Shown in pieces: positions 23,901 through 37,000 of a stretch of DNA of 64,000 nt. Positions within the stretch are counted from its first letter, which is position 1. Every line of letters starts with the position of its first letter. This DNA comes from Branchiostoma floridae (Eukaryota; Chordata; Leptocardii; Amphioxiformes; Branchiostomatidae): contig NC_049980.1 in assembly GCF_000003815.2 (NCBI RefSeq), positions 29,288,600-29,352,599 of the forward strand, given 5' to 3'. The position numbers and the translations under genes were made by a program. The notes under the pieces were generated by a model. The model saw only the letters and a list, made by a program, of their open reading frames with translations, made no database searches and was not told the origin of the DNA.

Positions 23901-26900
23901 TTCAACAAAACTTGCTGTATCTATGTCTCTATGGCCAGTGTAACGATCCTTTCGCGTAACACAGCAGTTGCAGCTTTCAGGTCTGTTTGTTCGTTATGTG
24001 CATAATGTAGCACTTTTCGGGATTAAACAAATTCTTGTGTTCTCTTATCGAGAGTTAAGACACAGAGGTGTGAGCGATGATAAAAAACTTGGCCAAATTA
24101 TGTCAATGTACGCAATATGTGACACACTGAATCTAGGATGAAAGTTATTGTTATAATGTTATTACAGAGGTGATAATAGAACTTTTTACATGAAAAGAGA
24201 CACCAGAAGTCATCATTACACAATATTTCTATAAAGAGGGTAAAACAGTCATATTGAACTGAGTTGATGCATGAGGCTTCATCATCAGCTAGTGGTACAG
24301 TGAGGCTTTCTTGTGGCTTGCAATTTCAGCCAAACACACAAGGCCACTGCTATTCTGCTCAAAACCTGTTGGATTCCTTAATTCCCTGAAGTTTGACATC
24401 TGTCCAATACCTGAAGCTCCCGGATGGGGTTTACATCACAATCTGAAATGATGAATGCAATCCCTAACAACATCTCGGGATCAGGACCTAGCAAATCCAC
24501 AGAATCTTATTTATGTGCAGAACAGCAGGACCCCATATCACTACCACTAAAGGGACTTGTGTATGATGTGTATCATTGCAGATAACCTACTAAGCTTGCA
24601 CGGATCCAGAGGGTGGCCTGCCTACCTGTCTAAGTGGTAATGCAAATTTGGTAATGGGGTGGCCTGTTACCCTGTTACCAAATTTCTGGATCCGCCAGTG
24701 CTTAGGTGCAACTTAGACCCCAAGGTCTGACATATGATGAGGACGAGACCTTAGGTTGGAGCTCCAAAACTACATATTTCCCACGTAACATATGTCAGTG
24801 ATGTGGCATTGGTGCTGCACTGCGCAGTGGCTAGAATATTGGACAGGGAAAAGACAGCACAACGAAAAAGATCAACTTTCAATATACACACATGCAGTTC
24901 CACATTGCATAGCATGGTGGCACCAAGGATCCATTTCAGACTAAGCAACATCTATTGATCTGTTTGCAAAAGAATGAAACCAATAATTCTGGCAGTTGTC
25001 AGCATGCAGGTGCTGCAGTTCACTTGCATGCAGACAGGGGACCTTTTGAACATGAATGAGTGGTGGTTATTCCTGGCCATGCTGTCTGAACAACAACTAT
25101 GTGAGAGTCCTGAACTCTTTTTCCATTACATGTACATGCATTGCCATTTTTTCAATCAAAAGACTGAACTGACACTTGTCACTTGAAAATTTTACCAATT
25201 ACTGTATCATGTGGTATCAAACGTCCCTGTATCTCACAGTTGAGCTCCTGGTTCCAAGTAGTTGATAGCTGGGATAACCTGTGTTTACACTGCCTCAATC
25301 TAGGTGGGTTTTTTTTACCCCCTGTTGGGCCAGTTGCTAGGACTAGGAGCGTGTTTCAGTAACTGGGAGACCCTGGTTCGAGTTCAGAGAAGGGTGTCCT
25401 AGTTGGTGCTACATCGTCTTTCAGAAGGAATGTAAAATGTTTTGAAGGAGGTGCCTTGAGCACATTATAACTGCCTACTTACTCACTGACAGATGGGTCC
25501 CTATTGACCGTATTGAGGTTACAACAAGGTGAATTACTATAAAGTATGATCCAGGAATATATACGCACTCAGCTGGGGCTTCATAGTAGAAAGGCTCCTG
25601 CATAGCAACAGTGCGAAGCTGCTGTAGTGTGTCTGTGATGGTGGCACTGAACAGCAGTGTCTGCCTCTTGGGGGAAACTGCAGCCAGAATCTCCTGTAGG
25701 TCCTCACCGTAGTTGTCCTGTAAGAGCCTGTCTGCCTCGTCTATAACCTGGAATCAACATGGCAACGGTCATCAAATGTACATACATGTATTGTGATTCA
25801 GGCACCTCAAGTATTCACAGACATCAATCAATCAATCATTGAGATATATATCATAATATGAATGGACTACTTGATTGAAATATGACTGTTGGCTTGATTG
25901 AATCTCACCCAACCAATATCTGACCGGCACCCTAGCAGGGAAGGGCCAGTTACATCCAGGGAAAGTGGAGTTTGCATTACACAGCTTAGAGTAATGTAAG
26001 CCTGTCCATTTTTAGAAGAACTTTATTTCCAGTATCAGGGGGAAAAGAAGTTTTCTAGTGGGTTCAGTTTGGTTTCCAAATATAACAAGTCACTACAAGG
26101 TCACATTATGAGCTCTCCTCCTCCACAGGAATCGTTTTCATGTCAGCTACTAATAGTATTGTGGTAGAGGAACCTGAAGAAATACAACACTTACCAAAAA
26201 CTTGATCTTTTTCAAAGTAAAAGTGTCACAGCTGCGGAGGTGGTCTGCTATCCTCCCTGGTGTGGCGATCACGATGTGGGGTTTCTTTGACAGCTCCAAA
26301 CCCTGGTCTATCATACCTATCATGTGGAATAATGAACATATAAGGTTAAAGATAAAAAATTAATGAATCAACCATAGAACAAAAAAATATACCTGTATCA
26401 AACTTTACCACTTCGACATTCAAGCTATTTTTTGCTTGTCTCATATAATTGGTACATAGCCTTCAGGTGTAACATACAGATTTCTGAGTGACTGTAATAG
26501 TGTAAGGTTGATCCACTCACGGTTAATTGAGTGAGGAAATAGGTGTTAAGTGCCCAGGGCACAAAATTTGTTTCATACGAAAATAAGGTATCCATGATCA
26601 ACTATCTAAGGTATGCATGATCAACTATAAAATGTAAGTACATATATCTTTCAATAATCATCCCTGTTTTAAACACAGATCCATCTTGACCTATTCCACA
26701 TAATAATTGTATGTAATTTTTTTTAGAATCAAACCATCCATCTTTCAATCACAATCCATCTAGACCTACTCCACATGACTGGTACATGTACTTACCCATG
26801 CCCCCTGTGATGACAGCATCCCTCACACCGATGGGTTTCCCCAGCACTCGGAACTGGTCGGCGATCTGGAAGGCCAGCTCTCTGCAAAATGATCAACTTT

Positions 26901-28655
26901 CATTTTCATGGAGAAAATTTACCCTGAAAATCTATTTTACACATGTTTCAAAGAAAATTGAGCACAGAACATAGAGATAAAAAAGGCCTATGCACCAAGT
27001 ACTTTGAGACGCAGAATGTTTTCATCAAAATTTACTAGAAAAAATTGCATCATAATCAAGATGATGATAATTGTAGGCAGCAGCAAGGTTTTGATACAAG
27101 CCAAGCAACATGGACCATGTATGTATACCATACCAGTGCAATTGCCACATTACCACTGTAATGGCCAAGCAGGTGGAGTGTACGACTTGTATTCAGTGGG
27201 TTGTCAGTTGGATCCTCGGCCAACTCATACCAAAGACTTTTATGATACATGTATTTACATGGCACATACTGCTTGACCTGACTAGCACTAAGCATTTTGG
27301 GATAAGTATGGTAGTTGAACGCTTATGCCACAAACACAGGACTAGCTCCCTGCTGTAGTGATTGCACAAAGTTGTGTGGCTCAAGGTCTTTTAAAACAGA
27401 GATGGAAGCTGCCCTATAAGTATGAACCATCTGGTGCCAGAGGGACGCTACACTTTCCATACATACAGCATTCACACTGTTTCTTGCATATTACACTGAA
27501 TTTCTCAAACACAAGGCATGACAGAACAAAAATGAGGTCAATGATCTGTCATGTCCACCACCTGAAAATTGTGTACATAAACTGTATCTGTATTATTTTG
27601 TACTTTGTGAATCCACCATCAGTATCAGACTGACCTGGTAGGTGTGAGAACTAGACAGTAGATCCCATAGGGGTCCTCGCTGAGCTTCTGCAGGATGGGC
27701 AGCGCAAAGGCAGCTGTCTTCCCGCTGCCTGTCTTGGCACATCCTATACAGTCTCGACCTGAAACATTACATTTTTTTTTAAGGAAATGTACTTTTACAG
27801 TAAAACCTGTGCAAGGGACCACACGTATGTATATGTAAGGGCCACCTAGCTAATGTGGCAACTTTTGGTTGTCCCTTACACAACTTTCCCCATTGACATC
27901 CTGTCTATACGGTGATAATATACCTGTCCATACAGATAAGGCACTGCGTGCTGGCTCTCGAATAGAATTCGTTTGACTCAAAATTTTAAAATAAAAATTA
28001 TAAACAGTGCATTTTCACTGTGACAGTCACAGAGTGTCACATGATGAAAGTACCTGGCAGCAGGAATCAAAAACTGAAAGTGTAAGGTGCAATAACAATG
28101 TTCAAAAACATCAGAGGTATATTTTGTACAAACGTCTATGTTCATCAAATGATGTTTATGGTTGAAGGTAAATTAGGGACTGTAAATATTCATACTGTCA
28201 TATGGCGAAACTGAAACGTCTTTGCACTTTCTGTTATTTAAATTTTTTGTGACTTTTAAATTTACAACCTTTCTTTTGTGGTTATTCTTACAGACTTGGA
28301 AAAAGACAATGTGCAGTATAGGGCTTCAATAAGCATGAGTGAGGTTATTTTGGTTGTCGCACTAACAGATATTTAATACCTTTTTCTGGCTTCTTACTAC
28401 ATTTTTTCGTGATCATGCATATGCATGGGGGATATGGCGTCTGCTAGAAAAACGTGCCATGAAGTGATCTACGGGAAAAGCATGTGATTGCGTACCTTTG
28501 AGAATCGGTGGTATACAGTTCTCCTGTACAAAGGTAGGGCTTTTGATACCCAAGCTATCGCACTGTTTTATCAGCCATTCGTCGATCCCAAGCTCAGAAA
28601 ATTTCTTCTTTCGGGAAGGTTTGGCAGCCCCACCGGAACCACTGGCGGCAGCCAT
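17930..28655 (-). CDS. DDX49: ATP-dependent DEAD-box RNA helicase DDX49
   Basis: Readable exons in coding order: 28655-28496, 27758-27635, 26881-26796, 26316-26195, 25747-25569, 21361-21221, 20609-20534, 19995-19919, [exon missing in N gap], 19274-19200, 18751-18663, 18385-18314, 18046-17930. Motifs: Q motif ([11 protein letters not shown]), Walker A AKTGSGKT (about 61-68), PTRELA, TPGR, DEAD (about 167-170), SAT (198-200), VIVFTNTC (IV) and ATDVASR (V). The C terminus is basic ([20 protein letters not shown]), as usual for nucleolar DDX49. The family (yeast Dbp8) acts in small-subunit ribosome biogenesis. Start: ATG in a good context (AAGATGG) before MAAASGSGG; an in-frame ATG 18 codons upstream exists but is in a poorer context. 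Motif VI (HRxGRTAR) is not found in the sequenced bases. Borders on either side require an exon of length 2 modulo 3; about 95 nt is expected. Confidence 0.93.
19439..19538. other. Assembly gap (100 N) within DDX49
   Basis: Exactly 100 N, the conventional size for a gap of unknown length. It falls between the DDX49 exon ending in ATDVASR and the exon beginning RGGMAITF. The flanking sequenced bases (19275-19438 and 19539-19918) contain no exon-like frame, so the missing motif VI exon is placed here by elimination. Confidence 0.97.
20271..20326 (-). pseudogene. Partial duplicate of a DDX49 exon with its splice donor
   Basis: Near-identical (about 50 of 56 bases) to 19909-19964, which covers the 3' half of the DDX49 motif V exon plus its donor. 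It would read LMATDVASR|gtaagtag. The 5' half of the exon and its acceptor are absent, so it cannot be a normal internal exon. Either a small tandem duplication about 360 bp away, or a haplotype/assembly duplication beside the nearby gap. Confidence 0.75.
20990..21126. mobile_element. Inverted-repeat (MITE-like) element in a DDX49 intron
   Basis: TATGTCAGGGTAGAGACT at the left is matched by AGTCTCTACCCTGACATATA at the right. Inner arms continue the hairpin (GATCGCGATCGGAGT / ACTCCAATCGCGATC). There is no coding frame. A short (GTTT)n run follows at about 21140. Confidence 0.8.
22650..23730. promoter_or_regulatory. Compositionally distinct, non-coding-looking block in a DDX49 intron
   Basis: Within the 3.8-kb intron between exons 25569 and 21361, this block is markedly richer in GC (especially 23040-23530) than the AT-rich intron around it. 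It shows no transposon ends. Open frames (for example 23202-23546) lack recognisable domains and splice borders. It contains repeated homeodomain-like strings: ATTAATAAATCAATC, CATTGATTGG, AATAAATCAATCAAG, CCAATCAATGAAC and CTAATTTGACATGATTG. I infer a possible conserved regulatory element. An unrecognised exapted repeat is the main alternative. Confidence 0.3.
24591..24704. mobile_element. Inverted-repeat (MITE-like) element in a DDX49 intron
   Basis: TAAGCTTGCACGGATCCAGA (left) pairs with TCTGGATCCGCCAGTGCTTA (right). An inner pair, AAATTTGGTAA / TTACCAAATTT, extends the fold. No coding capacity. Confidence 0.7.
25322..25470 (+). mobile_element. tRNA-derived SINE-like element
   Basis: A tRNA-like head contains a B-box-like GGTTCGAGTTC (25375-25385) about 40 bases after an A-box-like stretch, followed by a non-tRNA body. 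It cannot fold as a functional tRNA. The 3' limit is uncertain. Confidence 0.4.
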
Positions 28656-29481
28656 CTTTTCCAACTTTCTTTGGGATGGACTACTTCTATGATGGGGGTT
28701 GCTATTCATAAATAGACAATGGTTTCTAAGAATGCTTTAAAATAGTAATAAATTCAATACTAAAAACTAAATAAACAATCTATACTAGTAAAAACTTCCA
28801 TCATTAGTCAGGGTTGTTGATATTTCATGAGTAGCATGTAAGATAAGACACAACTTTTGACCCTAAACTTTAGTGAGATCTTCCATAGCATCTTTGGACA
28901 GCTCTATTACTATTAGGTATATGTTGAGTTTATTGAGTTTATATGTAAATTATATTAATCTTTTTTATAATTTTAGATAATCAATATCTTGAAAAAACAT
29001 TAATTTGTATATACAAAAGTACCAATAATAGAGTTTTATCATTAAATAGCATTTTTGTGGCACTTGTTTTCTTTAGTTACGGTCGAAACACTTTTTATAA
29101 CCCCCAGAACAAAATGGAAATGGACGGATCCACCGGCAAGGGCCCGATCTCACGAGATTTGCAAACGACGAGATTTCAGCGGGGGATGACGACCTCGCCA
29201 TATTTGCCATTTCCTGCTTACGTGAAACAGTCTCTTCTTTAAAATTTCCACGTTTCTAAAGAAAACACGACAACCGAGGCTTCCAACCGCACACCTTCTA
29301 ATCGTCAAAGATCCACGGATGTGCGTTACGTCGTTCGTTACAGCTAGATACTTTTCTGTAAGTTAAACTTGTTGGCAGAAAATGAGGTGACGACGGCCGG
29401 GGCTTGACGTTCTGTCAGGTGGGATTGTCGCCGTGAGTACGCAAGTGCTCTCACCCCCACAAAAGCATCCATTTTTCTCAG
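28656..29481. promoter_or_regulatory. Divergent promoter region between DDX49 and the furin-like gene
   Basis: DDX49 starts at 28655 on minus and the convertase runs on plus. The interval is AT-rich up to about 29080, then CpG-bearing (29120-29430, including TTACGTCGTTCGTTACAG). CAG|gtaagga at 29479-29481 is a near-perfect splice donor that could end a 5' untranslated exon of the convertase. Shared or closely spaced promoters are inferred from layout. Confidence 0.4.
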
Positions 29482-30789
29482 GTAAGGAAGTCAGGCGTGT
29501 TTTGTTAGGAGGTCGATCTTCCTTTTATTTGTGAACAATAGGAGCTTTTCCCGAGTGATGTGGCACAGGGAGGGAGATATCGTGAGAAGAGCAACAAATG
29601 ATTTCCCAGGACTAAAGTGCGCACCCGGGTGGTCTACAGTCACCGTACACGCAACATGCTCCATAGTCAAACTTCTTCGCTGTGTGCAATCAGGCATCAT
29701 TTGTTAAGACTCACTGTTTTTGGTCATTGGATCTGTGACATCTAAAACTATGCTAGCTTTTGCTCGTGTCTTTTATCACATCTCCTCTCATCCATAAGTT
29801 TTACTATGACAGTTTTGCTTGCTCAAGTTGCTGGACACTGGACATTAACAGTTTGTAATTGTAGATAGTTCAGTCCATCTATTTGTGAGCACTTCATGTG
29901 TGTGTTGGTGGCCAGTATGATAGCAGTGTGGAGAGTTTTGCTTGATCAAGAATGAACACTGCATTACTAGTACTAGGCATTTGATAAATCATATAATTAT
30001 GACACATTCAGTGATCTCTAAGTACACAATTTTATGATCAGTCTAAGATAATTTCTCACACACTCACTCACTCCGGTGAGCTCGCTTGGAGTCTCCACAT
30101 TGCAGGTTTCCTCCACCCCTCTTTGTCATCCATCGCTGCGGGAAGTTGCTGCAGGTCCAAACCGCTGTCTTCAGCAAGCTGCTTAGATAATCAACACATT
30201 GAAAGAAATCGGAACTTACCCAAATTATGTTCTACACTTGTCATCATGCTTCTCATCTCTTGAATATGTGATATCAATGCATCCTTTATTCTTCAATTTC
30301 TTATCCTGTCTGTTATTGTTTCAGTTTTTTGTTTCAGTTTTTTTCCATCATTGCTGAAAGGACTGACTTTTCTCAAGATTTATATCATTTAATGGTGTAC
30401 CATTACTAACTAAAGTCTTTTACTAACTTACAAGCATTTTTTTTTTAATTCTGACAGTCCTGTATTATCCTAGACATCCCTCTACCATTCTCCTCCAACA
30501 CCTCTATTGTAGCCATATGTGTGGAAATACCAAAATCATGACACAAAACGACCGCAGGTAGTAAGTCACTTGTACAGTCATGTGCACATGGGCCCGTGCC
30601 CGTCCGTGCCTTCTGACATTTCCAGATTTAGACTGTGTGGTATGATGCATGGTAAAATGATGAATACCCTTTCAGATGCCAAGATTTCTTCCAAGCGGAC
30701 AAATGAGTGCAAATGTGTATCCAATATGTATGAAACTACTAGTAAAAATGCTGTTGCCTTCAACCCCTCTGTGTTTCTTTCATTTACAG

Positions 30790-31005
30790 AAATATTTACT
30801 GGAAGAAAAGCAATATCCCTCCACAATGCACCCACCATCACTTCTGCTGCTGCTAGCTACAGTCCTGGTACTTCTAGTATCTAGAGGTACCTCAGGTGCA
30901 GAAAAGCCCAAGTTGTACAGTAACCAATGGGCAGTTGATGTGGTAGGAGGAGAGGAAGAGGCCAGAAGACTAGCTTTATCACATGGATTCACTTATAAAG
31001 GAAAG
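30790..31005 (+). CDS. furin: Furin-like gene exon with translation start and signal peptide
   Basis: An acceptor (polypyrimidine tract then TTTACAG at 30783-30789) precedes 36 untranslated bases and ATG 30826 (context ACAATGC). This shows an upstream untranslated exon exists, probably the one ending at 29481. The coding part is [20 protein letters not shown]... followed by the prodomain start ([10 protein letters not shown]) to a strong donor AAG|gtgagt. A longer in-frame opening from 30676 exists only if the upstream intron is retained. Confidence 0.8.
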
Positions 31006-34000
31006 GTGAGTACATGTTTTTCACAACAAGTCAAGCAGAAACAATAACAACAAAACCACACAAATGGTTTACCTGTATACATTGTACGTCAATTTCGTAT
31101 AACCTACCCGTTATGTGAAGAATGCATCAATTTGTCTGGGAACTTCGTTGTAAACTTAAGACAGTATGTCAGCTTGAAGCGGGTATGTAACAATTTGTCT
31201 GGGAATTTTGTTGTAAAAAAGTTTGTCAGCTTGTAGCGGTTGTGTAACAATTTGTCTGGGAACTTTGTTGTAAAAAAAGTTTGTCACCTTTTAGCAGGTA
31301 TGTAATGATTTGTCTGGGAATTTTGTTGTCAAAAAGTTTGTCAGCTTGCAGTGAGTGTGCAATTATTTGTCTGGGAACTTTGTTGTAAAGAAAGTATGTC
31401 ACGTTGCAGGTGTGTAACAGTATCTAGTTGCTCTAGGTGTGACCAGCAAAGAAATCGGTAACTTAGTTTGCTCAGTCTTTCACCACCAATGGTTCTGATT
31501 GGTCAACCGCAAACTGGTCCTAATGCTACCAGGGAAGCCCTGTTATTTGTCAAAGTTTAAGGCTGTTTGGATGGAGGAAACAGTGGAAGTAGATAAACAA
31601 ACGTGGGGATGTGGTGTGCTTCTGGGACAGAGCTTTTGTGCCAGCGTTGGCCGAGCCCTTTCCTCATTACTCAAGTGTGCCCTTCCATGTAGATGTACAC
31701 ATGGATGGTTTCAAGGAAAGAAGCCAAAGAAGTTAGACTGACTGTTCGGTAATCAGACTTCTGACCTTGCAAATGGCATGTCTCCTGTTAACTTGTGTTA
31801 TCATCTGTATTCTAACCAGCGCCACCATTCGCGCTTGAGTCCTTGCCAGGATCCTGGTTAGATCCAGGAAGTAGAAACATGGTGACGTTAGTCCTCTGAT
31901 GCAGAGAACCTCTAGCCTGTGTCACAAGATGTAACATTAAATGGTGTTAACTTAAGTCACTCTTTGTTGAGTCACATTTTTGCAGCTTCGCAATCTGGAA
32001 TTAATAGATTTCTTACCCTAAGTCACCAAATTCCTTGACTGTGTCCTTGCCATTCAAAGGTGATGCCGGTTTTAGTTTTGTAGAATGTATACAAAACATT
32101 TCCAAACACAGAATATTTGTAGTAAACACAATATGGCGTGTCAATAGATGGTGTGTTGTGTATTGCATATATTCAAACGTACACCAAAAATGTTCTGTGT
32201 TTGACAGAAATCTTGTTGATTCATCAGAAACATGGTGTCTGCTTTGTCCTCCCTGATGGTTTTCCCAGGTTTATTCTTGCATGATTTACATCGTCAGCTG
32301 CACAGCTTGTACACATAAACCTTACCCAGGGGCAGCCATGGATCTGTTTCAATGAGCATGTAGTGCTATGTTAGTATGTATATGACTTTTGAGACTCAGA
32401 ATTGAACCTTGATTTACAGTATTGCCCTCAGCTTCCATGGTGTAACCACTGTTGTACACTCCAGAAAGAGCAACTGTATTGTGCTGGTCTTGTCCATAAC
32501 CAGTGTGGTTTATATCTTAACAAACATCCAACTCCCTCAGCTAGGGTGTAACTAAACTTCCACACGACCTGTTGACCCCAGTCCTCTTTGTCTACCTACT
32601 TTATACCAACCTCACTCTGACAGGATTACAACAGTGGGGAAACAGCCTTGTTCTTGGGTTTCCTTTGGTTTATTATATATACTGGGAAACAATGTCTTAG
32701 CCTTGCAACGTATAGTATTGATATGTTGCCTATGCTGAAATTGTTTGGTACTTGATCGTTGACTCTGTTAGATCACAATTCCATGATGAATTTATGTGCT
32801 TGAATGCAACTTTTAAGGTATCACAGCGTTGCCTAGATATGCTGTAATAAATCAGTCTATTAGAAGCATAATGCTGCATTGCACATATGTATGCACCATA
32901 CTTAGCATCTACTTGTCCCCATCAAGTGAGAGTCAATCCCAAATTATGCAGCCTGTCACACAATACAGCCATAATACATAGCTGATTGGTTCTGCAGCAT
33001 GGATGGACAGATGGCTGTCACCAGTGCTGTGATTGATACACTCATTAATAACATGAGCAGATGTCACTTTAAAGACTGTGACCCGAGATTGACCACCAGA
33101 ATGGCTACCGATATAGTCTCTAATGCAAGGAGAATGTTCTGAGTCTGACTGATATTATGCTGAGGGCTTGATCCATCTCATTTTTAGCAGGGTAAACAAG
33201 GATAGTCAGTGTAGAACAACTACTTCAACAATTTCTGGTTTTGTCACTGACAAAAACAGCTGATGCTGGCTGAAATGACCATTTTGAGATCTATCTGGTT
33301 GTTTAAGTAAATGCTATCTTGCATATCTTATTCTTGACACGTGTACCTGGATGTCTAACCTTCATCAACGAGAAACCCCATTTATTTTCTGCATGGTGTG
33401 TTGCACATGCCAGGCAAGGATGGACTAGGAAATGGATGCAAGTATCATGCGACATATGTTCTAGTTAGCCTAGTTACCAGACCCAAGCCCGATCTCAAAA
33501 ATATCTATCGTGTTGGGCCAACACGACAGAAATTTTTGAAGTTGGGGTCTGGTATCCAGGCTAGTTCTAGGTATTTTCTGGATAACCAGTGACTGCAGTG
33601 AACTTTTCATGTTATTAGTCAAAACAGTTCCTCATCCATACATGAACCACACTGTAAGCAAACTGCCTGAAGGGCACGAGTTGTGGTAATCTCAATAAGC
33701 CAAGTCAGCACCATCCCCCACAGAGGTAGATAGCCTTGTATTAATGTATAAGTGCCATGCATTTGGCTACAAAGTATAGTACCTTCGATATCTTGTAAAT
33801 TTATTCATATCCACCAGGACTTGATTTCTTGGTATATAGAAAAATGAGGTTTGCACAATTTACAGTTGAAACACCTCTGCGGTATAGTTACTACTAGTTG
33901 TACAATACATTGGAAATGGATATTCACAGTGTTCTGAATTTGTGGTAAAGCGGTTACTGCGGAAACAGAGAAAAGAAAACCAAGTTGCAAACATTTTAAG

Positions 34001-37000
34001 ATTATCTGAATTTAAAAAAATTGCAAAGCCAAGTGACTTGCCACCATTAGGCAGCTGTTATTAACAGTAACTAGAAATATTGTTATGAGGTGAATTCTGA
34101 CTCCTCATTGGCTGAGAGGATTCAGCCATGTAAAAGCGCAAAGATAACGCAGGATTGCAGCAATCAATTGTGTTACACAGTAATCAACTTTACGGGCGTG
34201 ACGCACAGTAACGCACAGGGTAACTGGATTGACTGTAAAACAGCATCTGCACTGGAAGTGATAAAGATAACAGTGATCAAAGTACCTACTTTCTTTTATA
34301 AATGCGCCTGGTGGAAGCTTATGTTGTTAACCTTCTGACGTCAGCTCCCTAGTGTCAAGTTGTCAAAATGTTGAGGAGAGGTTTAGAGAGCAAATCCAAT
34401 TTGATGCAATGACGTTAAGTCATTTGGAACAAGTCAATCTGGATGTGCCAAGCAGTACATGTACTAAAATTCCAACTTGTAAAAACTAGTGACACAAGAG
34501 CTATCTATCACTCAAAAATCATAACCTTATCCTATCCAGAACACTAATATCAAAACCAGAAGTTACACTGCAGTATCTTAGAGACCTGCTACTAGGTTGC
34601 CCATTGTCGAACTGGACCTTTGCTTTCCCCACTCCTACCCACTTACCAAATATCATTAAGGTTCCATCCTCAGCTTCTCGAGTTATGCGATTAACAGCCT
34701 GTTTAATAGCCTTGGCAAAGGTAAAAACAACATAGAGAAGGGTTGATACCTAACCATATACTATAGTTGTCTGGGTCAAAAGTTTTTGCAACTTTCTTTG
34801 ACTTTGAGGTAAAAGTTGGCTATTCCAGGCACGTTAAGTCGCCAACGAACCAGATCTTGTTAAGGTTACGGAATTAGAACTGATTGGCCTAACTAACCAA
34901 GCTGATATCCTGGAAGGCTTCCCCAAAGGTTAGGTCAAACTCTTCATTAGCTACAAGCCATGACGAATGTACCAATAATCTACGTTGGAAATAAGTTGTG
35001 TTAGATAGTTTAAAATCTAATATTTTTTAAGCATAATACATTTCCTTTCTTCAGCACATGTACTAGATTTTACACACAGATACAAGTAAATATTGAAACT
35101 TTCTCTGTTGTCTTATTTTTGCCTCTCCTCCACAGATTCATGACAGCACAAATGTCCTTTCCCTACAGTCTTAGAGAATTGTTACAGACTCAAATTTTAA
35201 ATACTGTACTGCAAAATCTCCTTTTTCCCTCCTTCCATGAAATGGCACCACTGCAATACATCTAATAAATGAATTTACAATATCCTGTAACATTAAACAG
35301 GATATCCTTCTTGTGATGATATGTAAGTGTCTATGTCTCTTGTTACAATGTTACATGTCCTAAGGACATCATCAGGAAATCTGGTCACGTGTTACAGAAG
35401 GGGCACTAAACAACACCTTCAAGCTTTAGACAGTTTAGTTCTATTTTAGATAAATAGTAGCCCAAGAAGACGATACGATAATGCTGTATAACATTCATGT
35501 ATATTTGCTTTGTTATTATTGTTGTTGATATTGACATTAATATTACTATCATTTTACTATTGTCATTAGTTATTATTATTATAAGTTTATCATTGTTTCC
35601 TTTATCTTCTTTCCTATCCTTATTGATTATTTGTACGGGAGGCAACTCAAAGAGGTATCTTTTCCAACCATTTTTATGTTTGTGGCAAAGTTCAAATAAA
35701 TAAATAAGTATTAATTCAGGATTTATGAAAATGAAATTAATCTCCATCGTCAACACATGTTTTAACTTGTATTTATAGGTACATAGATTATATACTGATA
35801 TAGTGTGTGTTAGAATATGTTCTATAGGATTTGACCGTGTATCCAGCAAAAATGATTGATGGTGCCCTTAACCTCTCCGGATCTCTACATTTCTTCACAG
35901 GGCCATTTGTGCTTCTTCCTTCTCACAACCTGACATGTGATAGGGCATAAATTCAGCTTAACCAGTAATTGTCACTGATCCCCATATAGATGAGCTGTGG
36001 TGTTTACTGTTTAGAGATATCTTGCATGTGAAGGTATTCGTGACTGATGTTATTGTGGTCTGTTGTACTTCATAAAAAATTCATCCCCTTTCCCTGTTGA
36101 GGAAATAGTCCACTGCCCATTAATATTGCAGAGCCTTGCAATTGGAAGGGTAAAACTGGCGAGGAGTGTTTTACAATGTATGGCACTGTTGTAATGGGTA
36201 GGCACTAGGCAAGGTTGACATAACAAATTTGACTGGTAAAGTGGTCAGTGGTTCCCACATAAAAAGCTGTATATCTGTACATACAAAATGTACATCAGTC
36301 ACGCACCCCATTCCACTAGGGCGGAAACATCACTGCAACTGCCCAGCTACCGAGCAATTTGACACAGATTTTGACAACAGAGCACTCAATGAATTCATAG
36401 ATAAAAAACCAAATCTTTTTAGACTTTGTATGTTTTGCCTTTTCAGCTATTGCATTTTGCATGATATTCCAATTACTAGTCACAAATCCAATTTAGGTCA
36501 CAGTGAGGTCAAAGCACAATCACTGTCTAATGGAATAGGAGCCTCAAAAAGTCTTTGTATGTAAAGTACACGTACCGGTAACTTCATGTTTGAATGACCC
36601 AAACTGTCAACTCTTGATATTTATTGCATCACTCAAATGCTTGGGTGCATGTTCTTCTATGCACAATGCCAATCTCCCACGTATAAAGTAATAAACCATT
36701 TGGCTACATGCGAGTGCCGCGCAAATGTTGCGTGAGTACACCCGTGGGGGTCAATTTTCATATTTAGGCACACACAAAGGTACAAGTAGTAAACCCTCGG
36801 CCCACTCGGGTCACTCCAAACAAGTTCAGTAAAAGAAATGAAATTGCTCCCATTATCTGTTGCAACCTTTTATCCTCCTTGTTATTTCCCCAATTGCCAC
36901 GAGTTTGCCATGGCAACTGCAGAAATAACAGGAATTGCAATTTAGACGGGATAAAAGCTTGCACCAGATAAGTATACCCTTGAACCTCACAAATATACCT

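Noticed and set aside
35406-35849. 147-codon minus open frame
   Set aside because: Low-complexity Ile/Asn/Lys text from AT-rich repeats and a probable LINE tail; not a credible protein.
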